This document shows positions 56,917-63,398 of a stretch of 64,000 nt of DNA, one piece after another (position 1 is the first letter of the stretch; the number at the start of each line of letters is the position of its first letter). A program made the position numbers and the translations under genes. The notes beneath the pieces are model-generated. The model was not told where the DNA came from. It worked only from the letters and a program-made list of their open reading frames with translations, and did not search any database. The stretch lies in the NCBI RefSeq assembly GCF_001403735.1, contig NZ_CXPG01000020.1, positions 682,001 to 746,000 on the forward strand. The letters run 5' to 3'. Source of the stretch: Jannaschia rubra. GTDB taxonomy: Bacteria; Pseudomonadota; Alphaproteobacteria; Rhodobacterales; Rhodobacteraceae.

Positions 56917-58143
56917 ATGACGGGCGTGAGTCTGCACGTGAGGAGGTCAGAGCTACCAGCGGGTCCCCGCTGCGTGGACCTCTTCGCCGGTGCAGGCGGC
57001 CTTGCGGTCGGTTTCCGAAGCGCCGGGTGGGCCGTGGCGTGTGCCAATGATGACGATGCCGATGCTTCGGCGACCTTCCGGCTGAATTTCCCCGAGACGG
57101 CTTTCTTCGAGGGTCCCGTGGCACAGGTCGCGGCGGCCGACCTGCTTCGAGAGGCCGAAGTTTACCCCGGCGAACTCGACTGCCTTATAGGCGGCCCGCC
57201 CTGCCAGTCGTTCAGCCACAACAACCACCAGCGGAACGCGACCGATGACCGGGCCAAGCTTTTCAATCACTACCTTGGACTCGTGAACGCCCTGAAGCCA
57301 AAGACCCTCGTCATGGAGAACGTGCCAGGCATTCTCTCCATCGATGACGGCGGGGTAGTTCGTGAAATCGTCTCCCGTCTGACCGAGATGGGTTATGACA
57401 AGCCCTGCGTTCGCCTTCTGTCCGCAGAAGAATTCGGCACGCCTCAGGTCCGTCGTAGGGCTTTCATCGTTGCTAGCAGGGTCGGACCCTCGGCTGAACT
57501 GATGCCATCTCCCACCCACTGGTCGCCTAGGTACTCCCACCGCGGATGGCCGTCCGAGCGACCAGATGGAGCAACCTCGCGGCCGGTAACGGTGTGGCAG
57601 GCTATCGGCGACTTGCCCGAACTGGAGAACGGAGGGGGCAAGACGGCGGTCAAAAGGGACTGGCGCTGCGCGACAACCGCATTCCAACGGTCGGCACAGG
57701 CCGGGGCGCCGATCATTTTCAACCACGTATGCCATGCGCTGACCGACGTTAACCTGAAAAGGATCGTCCACGTCCCGGAGGGTGGGAATTGGCGCGACGT
57801 GCCGCGCGACCTGCTCCCAGCAGGGATGCAGCGGGCCCGGCTCAAGGACCATACCAAGCGATACGGGCGGCTATCGCGTGACGGCTTCGCTTCGACCATC
57901 CTTACCAAGTGTGACCCGCATTGGGGCGCGTACGTCCACCCGATGCAGGATCGAACCATCTCGGTTCGTGAGGCAGCGCGTCTGCAAGGGTTTCCGGATG
58001 TGTTCCGATTCGCTGGCGACAAGATCGGCCCTCAATACACACAGGTCGGGAATGCCGTGCCTGTGTCTTTGGCGCGCGCGATCGGGCTTTCCGTACTGGC
58101 GCACCTGCAACGCCACACCAGCGCACTCGTGCAGGCCGCCTGA
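56917..58143 (+). CDS. DNA (cytosine-5-)-methyltransferase
   Basis: A 408-residue m5C methyltransferase with all key motifs: I DLFAGAGG (21-28, SAM binding), IV GGPPCQSFS with catalytic Cys96, VI ENVPG (134-138), VIII QVRRRAF, and X TQVGNAVP near the C-terminus. A variable region between VIII and IX (about 195-320) holds the target-recognition domain, whose specificity I cannot read. It is divergent from the ParB-SNF2-Vsr-HNH operon, which suggests protection of self DNA in a restriction-like or repair-linked system. It is convergent with a small minus-strand gene. Confidence 0.95.
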   Translation: MTGVSLHVRRSELPAGPRCVDLFAGAGGLAVGFRSAGWAVACANDDDADASATFRLNFPETAFFEGPVAQVAAADLLREAEVYPGELDCLIGGPPCQSFSHNNHQRNATDDRAKLFNHYLGLVNALKPKTLVMENVPGILSIDDGGVVREIVSRLTEMGYDKPCVRLLSAEEFGTPQVRRRAFIVASRVGPSAELMPSPTHWSPRYSHRGWPSERPDGATSRPVTVWQAIGDLPELENGGGKTAVKRDWRCATTAFQRSAQAGAPIIFNHVCHALTDVNLKRIVHVPEGGNWRDVPRDLLPAGMQRARLKDHTKRYGRLSRDGFASTILTKCDPHWGAYVHPMQDRTISVREAARLQGFPDVFRFAGDKIGPQYTQVGNAVPVSLARAIGLSVLAHLQRHTSALVQAA

Positions 58144-58194
58144 GCCCCGGAGGCTGCGGGGCGCGCCCCATCAGACTCCGGGGTCGACGCCTAG

Positions 58195-58653
58195 TCAGAC
58201 CTTCGAATTCCTGCGCATGGGGACGTCCACGCCTTTCTTGCGGAGGACCGAGGCCACCGAGGCCACCGACCGGGCGGACGTCTGGGCATTTGGGAACTCG
58301 GCCACGACGGCATCGACGATCGTCGCGTAATCCAGCGCCTCGTCCATCAGAAGTTCCTGCACCATAGAGCCTATTGTTGGCTTCGGCTGCTCGGACGGGC
58401 TGTCCGATGCTTTCTCGGTGGCCTCCGCCTCGGGCATGTCAGCCGCACGGTCGCCGAGGACGCTGCACTTGACCACGATCGAACCGGGGTGCTCGCTGCG
58501 CTTCTTCTCGGCCAGGTCGGGGCGGCCGCAGAAGCCGACCGCCGTCCATTCCTCCTCGCTCTCAAGCAGGACTGCGTGGGTGTAGGTCCGGTCGGTCTTG
58601 CGGGTGTGCTGCGAGCCGTCGGGGGCGGTGGCGACGTAGGTGGTCTTGGTCAT
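58195..58653 (-). CDS. Hypothetical protein (mobile-element gene)
   Basis: A 152-residue protein, acidic in the middle and with a possible winged-helix-like end (TIVDAVVAEFPNAQTSARSVASVASVLRKKGVDV). The N-terminal segment TYVATAPDGSQHTRKTDRTYTHAVLL looks like small phage proteins with a beta-rich start. GAAGGAT-type ribosome site before ATG 58653. Function unknown. It is the gene nearest to the methyltransferase on the opposite strand. Confidence 0.65.
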   Translation of the reverse strand: MTKTTYVATAPDGSQHTRKTDRTYTHAVLLESEEEWTAVGFCGRPDLAEKKRSEHPGSIVVKCSVLGDRAADMPEAEATEKASDSPSEQPKPTIGSMVQELLMDEALDYATIVDAVVAEFPNAQTSARSVASVASVLRKKGVDVPMRRNSKV

Positions 58654-58977
58654 GGCTGGTATCCTTCTAAGCAGAGGGCGACCTTCGCCCGCTCAATGGG
58701 TCCACCTTGTCGTGAAGCGGGAAGCCCGCGAGCGCCCGCTGGGAGCTCCGTAGCAATTCGTCGTTGAGATGGAGCGGGTTGAAGGCCACCAGTCCCGCAG
58801 GTGCTCGCCCGGCTTAAGTCCGTGGCTGGTTGGCCTGCTGCCGATCTAATGGCTCGCGCTGACCTAGGCCCTCGTGGTCGGTCTGGCTGACATGCCCCGC
58901 CGCCGCACGCGCTGGTCTAAGATTGACCCTGGGCTGGCGGCGAGGCCGAAGGGCGCGAAAGTGCCCCTTGCGACGGG
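58654..58977. other. Gene-free leader region with a shared 10-mer
   Basis: 324 bases with no convincing coding sequence. It contains one copy of AGCAATTCGT (58752-58761), also present near the ParB-like start (56789-56798) and, inverted, at 61817-61826, and several short GC-rich inverted repeats. Confidence 0.4.
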
Positions 58978-59367
58978 TCAGTGAAGTCTGCTTGGCGAAG
59001 ATGGTTCGTCTTCCTCGGCATCTTCCTCCGGAACGTAGGGCCGCGAGAACCCCTCCTTTAGCTCGTCCACCTTATCTCCGAGCGCGCCTAGAACGGTCCG
59101 GATTTCACCGCAGTCCCCGTCTGCATCCATGCTGTATAGTAGTGCATTGATCAGCCCGGCACCGTAGTGATGACCGTATTCCTCGACCAGGTGCTCGACC
59201 AGGCCAATCATCCGCAGTTGTTCCTCGCTGTATCCGCCGCCCTGACGGAGCTGCTCGACGGTACCGTTCTCGAGCGTCGCTCGTGGCATGACGAGGTTCA
59301 GCCGCACGACGTCGTGGATCGCGTTCTCGCCGTCGACATCGTACATTGAGGTCTCTTTGGTAAACAT
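58978..59367 (-). CDS. Hypothetical acidic protein (mobile-element gene)
   Basis: A 129-residue, acidic protein. The first part (DVVRLNLVMPRATLENGTVEQL) and the middle (LVEHLVEEYGHHYGAGLINALLY) are helical. The C-terminus is Glu/Asp/Ser-rich (PEEDAEEDEPSS). GGAGAG five bases before ATG 59367 supports this start, although an ATG seven codons later is possible. No family recognised. Confidence 0.6.
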   Translation of the reverse strand: MFTKETSMYDVDGENAIHDVVRLNLVMPRATLENGTVEQLRQGGGYSEEQLRMIGLVEHLVEEYGHHYGAGLINALLYSMDADGDCGEIRTVLGALGDKVDELKEGFSRPYVPEEDAEEDEPSSPSRLH

Positions 59368-59564
59368 GGTTCTCTCCATATTATCACGGGGCCCCCAGCG
59401 GGGCGCCTGAGAGGAAAGTCCCAGAACGCGAGCGGCGGGTAACCTATTATTACGGCCCGCTCCTGCAAATAATGGTGTGGCCCGCAAGACACACTGAATG
59501 AGAGAGGCCGCGCAGACGGATGGTCTGCACGGCCAATTTCGCAGTTTTTCGTGTTGTCAGCGGA

Positions 59565-60005
59565 TCAGGTAAGGTCAGCGCGAGCCGCCGCCACGTCGGC
59601 CTCGGTGGAGCCGCCCGTTGCGAGCGTGTGCGCCTCCTCGCGTGTGCGGATCATGGAGCGACCAATGTCGGTGTCGAGCGCCTTGCAGTAGGCCTGTTCG
59701 AACGTCTCGCCGTCAGCCTGCATCGACTTTGCGAGGGCGTCGAGCTGTGCGTCGACGCTCGCCATGTTGCGGATTGCCCGCTTCGTAACCGTGTCGTTCA
59801 TGTCTTCATCCTTCTTTTCCATCTGAGCGGCGGCGCGAGCGGACTCGACCTCCTGTTCCAGTCGTTGAACGTGCGAGGCCAGTTCCAAGACCTCCTGTGC
59901 CTCGGCCTCGTCGCGCGCCAGGCGCCCAAGCGCGTCTTCCAGCTCCATGCGTTTGCCCTCCAGGCGGATCAGTTCCGCCACGTGGCGTTCGCCTTCCTTA
60001 CTCAT
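59565..60005 (-). CDS. Hypothetical coiled-coil protein (mobile-element gene)
   Basis: A 146-residue protein with a predicted coiled coil over about residues 5-70 (heptad-like Leu/Ala/Glu pattern, for example LEGKRMELEDALGRLARDEAEAQ in part). The C-terminal half includes FEQAYCKALDTDIGRSMI. Its start overlaps the stop of the upstream 215-residue gene (ATGA), so the two are coupled and may form a complex. Function unknown. Confidence 0.65.
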   Translation of the reverse strand: MSKEGERHVAELIRLEGKRMELEDALGRLARDEAEAQEVLELASHVQRLEQEVESARAAAQMEKKDEDMNDTVTKRAIRNMASVDAQLDALAKSMQADGETFEQAYCKALDTDIGRSMIRTREEAHTLATGGSTEADVAAARADLT

Positions 60006-60649
60006 TTTAGTGCCTCCAGTTCTTTGGCAGCTTGCGCCGCCAGGTGCTTCTGCGGTGACGCCGCCCTGAGCCGCAGCAGTTCCAAGTTCAGGCTCTCGGC
60101 GACACGGCCCTCGGCGTCGGTCAGGCTGATCGAGTGGCGGGCCTTGATCGGGGTGTCGACGCCCAGGGCGCGGGACAGCTCGCTGCCGCCCGCGGCGATC
60201 ATGGCCTTAATAAGGGCCTCGCTGGCGCGGTTGTTGGTCAGCACGCGGTCGATGGGACCGACGTCGCCGCCCGCCGCAGCGGTCTGGCCTACTCCCTGGC
60301 GCACAGCTTCGCGGTAGGCGGACCAGTTCGTCGCGAGGTCGGTCAGTGCCCTGTCCACGGCCGCCGCCAGCTTGCGGCGGTCGCTGGCCGTGTCGATCGC
60401 ACCCTGCACCTGACGGGTCCGCTTGGCGCGATCCTGGCTCGCCACCGCGTCGGCGGACCGGTCCTGCAGTTCCGCGATCGCGTCGTCCACGATCTGGATA
60501 TGTTCGGCCAGTGCCGCGGCAGTGCCGCTGGGCTTCTTGCCCGTGATAAGAGCGTTGGTGGCCTCTGCGCGGGCCTTCTCTCGTTCTTCGACCAGGCGGG
60601 CACGCTCCGTACGCAGTTCCACCAGTCGTTTGTTCGGGTCGTCTGCCAT
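60002..60649 (-). CDS. Hypothetical coiled-coil protein (mobile-element gene)
   Basis: A 215-residue, Ala- and Arg-rich helical protein. A coiled coil covers about residues 8-75 (LVELRTERARLVEEREKARAE). GAGGAG eight bases before ATG 60649 supports the start. Its stop overlaps the start of the next coiled-coil gene. I recognise no family; a virion-associated, scaffold-like or regulatory role cannot be distinguished. Confidence 0.65.
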   Translation of the reverse strand: MADDPNKRLVELRTERARLVEEREKARAEATNALITGKKPSGTAAALAEHIQIVDDAIAELQDRSADAVASQDRAKRTRQVQGAIDTASDRRKLAAAVDRALTDLATNWSAYREAVRQGVGQTAAAGGDVGPIDRVLTNNRASEALIKAMIAAGGSELSRALGVDTPIKARHSISLTDAEGRVAESLNLELLRLRAASPQKHLAAQAAKELEALK

Positions 60650-60846
60650 TCGTTGGCTCCTCTCACTGGCGTCGGAATTGGGTTGGTGGCGCCCGGCAGT
60701 TGGAGGACCGAGCGCCACCGGGGGCCGGACCTGAGGGAGGCAGGCCCGTCGCGGTCGTGAGGCCCGCTAACGCCAATCATTGAACCTCACCCGACGAGCA
60801 TGTCGCGTCTCGGTGCCACGGGGGACCAGCGAGTGTCGGTCGGGCG

Positions 60847-61230
60847 TCAAGCGCTGGCGGCGTCGTCGCCGAGGAGATCGATTTCCATCTGCATCAGGAA
60901 CTCGACTGGCGCACCCTCCGTGTTGAGAAACTGGCCCGGGTTGTCTTGGACGTCGCTGCGGTAGGAGTGCCAGCACCGGGCGTTCGAGCAGTCCACGCCC
61001 GCGTCGATGAACGCCCGCATCGCGGGACGCACCCAGCCACGAGGGAACTTCACACTCCCGTGGACATAATACATTGCGGCCAGCAACCGCGCGACGTTGG
61101 CCCGCATCGTCAGCCCCGGAAGTGGCGGGAGGTCCGCCACAGCCTCTTCGACCAGGGCGTCGGCCAGAAGCTGGGTCCTGGCGTACGTTAGGCGGGGCAG
61201 CTCGGGCGTCGGCCGCTCGGGGGCTTCCAT
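60847..61230 (-). CDS. Hypothetical protein (mobile-element gene)
   Basis: A 127-residue protein; two cysteines in DCSNARCWHSYRSDVQDNPG could bind a metal or form a disulfide. AGAGGA seven bases before ATG 61230 fixes the start. Flanked by leaders of about 200 bases on both sides, so probably an independent transcript. No family recognised. Confidence 0.6.
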   Translation of the reverse strand: MEAPERPTPELPRLTYARTQLLADALVEEAVADLPPLPGLTMRANVARLLAAMYYVHGSVKFPRGWVRPAMRAFIDAGVDCSNARCWHSYRSDVQDNPGQFLNTEGAPVEFLMQMEIDLLGDDAASA

Positions 61231-61369
61231 GGGCGATCCTCTCGGTGTCGGGGTGCGCGCATCGTGTCACGTGCGCCCGCGCCAGTAAGCCAACGAGGGC
61301 GTCCCGCCGACATTCAATCAGCGGGACGATCAGCCGAGAGGGCAATAAAGACAGGGACTTGTGGTCCAA

Positions 61370-61395
61370 GCCCGGAGCCGGGCACAGCTCCGGGC
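61370..61395 (-). terminator. Hairpin after the 107-residue gene
   Basis: Perfect 9-bp stem GCCCGGAGC / GCTCCGGGC with an 8-nt loop, beginning 17 bases after the stop of the upstream minus-strand gene. No long T-run follows. Confidence 0.45.
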
Positions 61396-61411
61396 ACAGT
61401 GAAGGGGCGGT

Positions 61412-61735
61412 TCAGCCGATGAAGATGCAGTTGCCGAGGCGCGCGACCTCGACCTTGCCGGGCGTGCCGCCGTTCTCCGCCTTGAGTTCGTTGAAGTGGA
61501 CCTTCGCCGCCAGCACCTTGAGCGCCTGAGCGGCGGAAACCATCAGGCTCTCGTTGATGTCGTAGCAGCGCGTGGGCTCGCCGTTCTCGGCGAACTCGGT
61601 CAGGACGGGCAAGTCGACGCGGAGGAAGAAGCGGACCTTACGGATGCGGGTGACGAGTTTCACGGCGTCGGTTGGGTCCAGGTACACCTTGAGGGTCTCG
61701 TCCTGCTCATTCAAGAGGGGCGCGTAGTCGGTCAT
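61412..61735 (-). CDS. Hypothetical protein (mobile-element gene)
   Basis: A 107-residue protein with a mixed alpha/beta pattern (VKLVTRIRKVRFFLRVDLPVL, KVEVARLGNCIFIG). A strong AAGGAGA precedes ATG 61735. It is followed by a hairpin terminator and preceded by a 234-base leader with the shared 10-mer. No family recognised. Confidence 0.65.
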   Translation of the reverse strand: MTDYAPLLNEQDETLKVYLDPTDAVKLVTRIRKVRFFLRVDLPVLTEFAENGEPTRCYDINESLMVSAAQALKVLAAKVHFNELKAENGGTPGKVEVARLGNCIFIG

Positions 61736-61969
61736 GGTGATGGTCTCCTTGTCTGATACGCCCTTTATGTCGGGTTGCGGGTTTCCCGCGAGCGGGCCGA
61801 ACGACCGCGCTGGCTCACGAATTGCTACGTTAGGGATGGGCCAGCACCGCCCTGCCGATCATGGATCAGGGGGTGTCGGCCACGAGGGGTGAATCGGATC
61901 AGGGGCTTGGGACCGGGGCGGGACGACGCGCACAGTGCGGAGTACAGGGCGACCGTCCTCAGCCCCTCG

Positions 61970-62254
61970 TCAGGCCTCAAAGTACGCCGTGCCAGCGATC
62001 CAGTGCAGGAGGTCCCTGCGGGTCGCATCGTCCAGGTCGAGACGGGTTTCCACGGACCATTCGGCTTCGCCCCTCGTGGCCTTCGACTGCCAGGGCGTGG
62101 CCTCACGACCCTCGCGCATCTCGGCGATCAGGCCGTCGCTGGGATCGTGCAGGTATCCCGTCGCGACCCGCATCGTCTCGTACCCGTCCGCGAACTTGAC
62201 CGTGGCCGTGCCACCGGCCCTGACTATCGTCACCTGGATCGCATCGTCACTCAT
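61970..62254 (-). CDS. Hypothetical protein (mobile-element gene)
   Basis: A 94-residue protein (MSDDAIQVTIVRAGGTATVKF...). ATG 62254 overlaps the stop of the TerS-like gene upstream, so they are coupled. The beta-rich start and helical C-terminus (DDATRRDLLHWIAGTAYFEA) suggest a small folded domain. No family recognised. Confidence 0.6.
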   Translation of the reverse strand: MSDDAIQVTIVRAGGTATVKFADGYETMRVATGYLHDPSDGLIAEMREGREATPWQSKATRGEAEWSVETRLDLDDATRRDLLHWIAGTAYFEA

Positions 62255-62822
62255 CGGACTGTCCCCCGGTCTCCTCTGGCGTCCCCTGGAGCACTTCGGC
62301 GTCCTCGATGCCGTGTCGACCGCCCGAGGCCTCATCGATCACCACCGAGCTCCGCTCGGCCCTCTGTGGCTGCACGAGCCTGGGCCTGGAAGGCAGGCCG
62401 TTGTTGACGGTCGTGTTGACCTGCAGGTTGGTTTGGGCGGGGCCGTCCACGTTCGGCACCCGCTTGTCGATCAGCTTCGAGAGGATGCGGGCGTCGACGT
62501 GCGAGACGTCCAGGACCAGGACGGGCTCGAAGTCGTCGTTCAGCACGGGTTCGCCGTCCTCGTCGGTGGCCTGCTTCCAGCGACCGAGGCCCAACTCGCG
62601 GGCGGTGTCCATGACGTCCTGGGTCAACTGGTCCTGGAAGATCGCCATGGCGATGTCCCACCCGCGCCTGAAGTCGTCGTCGCGGTGCTTCCAGTAGTAG
62701 ACGTTCGGCCTGGGCAGCCCGAGCTGGGCGCACGCCACGGTCACGTTGCCGACCTCGACCAGGCGTTCCAGGAAGGCGCGCTTGAACTCGGGCGACGGCT
62801 CGCTGGCGTGCGGGTGCATCAT
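62247..62822 (-). CDS. HTH protein resembling phage terminase small subunit
   Basis: A 191-residue protein. Residues about 10-60 (EFKRAFLERLVEVGNVTVACAQLGLPRPNVYYWKHRDDDFRRGWDIA in part) fit the N-terminal helix-turn-helix of phage small terminase subunits, which recognise packaging (pac) sites. The later part has an acidic segment and a SKLIDKRVP stretch. No large subunit is in the window, as in satellites that redirect a helper's terminase (inference). The start could be ATG 62822 or the next codon, 62819; the frame is open further upstream, but that part does not look coding. Confidence 0.6.
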   Translation of the reverse strand: MMHPHASEPSPEFKRAFLERLVEVGNVTVACAQLGLPRPNVYYWKHRDDDFRRGWDIAMAIFQDQLTQDVMDTARELGLGRWKQATDEDGEPVLNDDFEPVLVLDVSHVDARILSKLIDKRVPNVDGPAQTNLQVNTTVNNGLPSRPRLVQPQRAERSSVVIDEASGGRHGIEDAEVLQGTPEETGGQSDE

Positions 62823-63152
62823 CCCCGTCGATGCCCGAGGGCCCGCCGCTGGTGCGCTGTGGTGTCGAAGCTGGCTCAATTCGTGCCCTCCCGCTGTGTC
62901 CGTTGCTGTGCTCGGGACGCCCCTCGAGCGCCAAGCCCCTGATCCCGTTTGCCTTCCCGTCCCGACGCCCCCTGATCCTAAATCAGAGGGGCAGTGTTCA
63001 AGCAGGGCGAACAGGGGCGGCTCGCCATGTGCGCGAGGCGTCCTCGCTCTCTCGGGATACGATGTCGCGTTCACCCAGCACGGGAAACCAGCGTTGCATG
63101 GCGGGGAATGTGGGCCTCTGCCCTCCATCCAAGCGGGTAGCCTGACCGGCCG

Positions 63153-63183
63153 AATAAGGGCGGACAAGCGGACAAGGGCGGAC
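63153..63183 (+). repeat. Left arm of 31-bp perfect inverted repeat, iteron-like
   Basis: Exact inverted copy of 63267-63297. The repeat unit CGGACA begins at 63161, 63169 and 63179, so each arm is itself a short tandem array. Confidence 0.9.
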
Positions 63184-63266
63184 AGCCCTTCGAGCTTATA
63201 AGGAAAAAGAAATACACACTGACAGAATAATACTGAATTAAATTTCGCGTATAATGCCAAAAGCCC

Positions 63267-63297
63267 GTCCGCCCTTGTCCGCTTGTCCGCCCTTATT
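63267..63297 (-). repeat. Right arm of 31-bp perfect inverted repeat
   Basis: Exact inverted copy of 63153-63183, separated from it by 83 AT-rich bases. GTCCG occurs three times. Confidence 0.9.
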
Positions 63298-63398
63298 GCA
63301 TTTTTCCAGTTAGTGGACGCCCCGTCCCCGCCCTTGGAAGACGGGGAGAGGCTGTTATATCACCGAAATCGGCGCATCACCGAAAAAGCGATGCTCGT

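Larger units (their letters stand above)
62823..63398. other. Gene-free region with AT-rich core and large inverted repeat; candidate origin or control region
   Basis: 576 bases between the primase gene end and the TerS-like gene without a credible gene. At its centre an 83-base AT-rich segment (63184-63266), unusual for this GC-rich DNA, lies between two exact 31-base inverted copies. A TATAAT occurs at 63250-63255 on the plus strand. The layout suits a replication origin, a promoter/operator or a small MITE-like element. Confidence 0.5.

Noticed and set aside
52935-58143. Known DISARM, BREX, Dnd or classical type I/III restriction system
   Set aside because: The hallmark genes (drmA/drmB, brxC/pglX/pglZ, dnd genes, hsdR/S or res/mod) are not present; only a methyltransferase and an SNF2-type ATPase are shared in a general way.
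58654-58977. Possible short genes in the leader region
   Set aside because: Frames are short, lack ribosome sites and are shadows of the flanking genes or of GC-rich repeats.
63153-63297. Large inverted repeat as a simple transcription terminator
   Set aside because: The loop would be 83 bases and neither arm is followed by a T-run; the AT-rich core and internal CGGACA units fit an origin, operator or MITE better.
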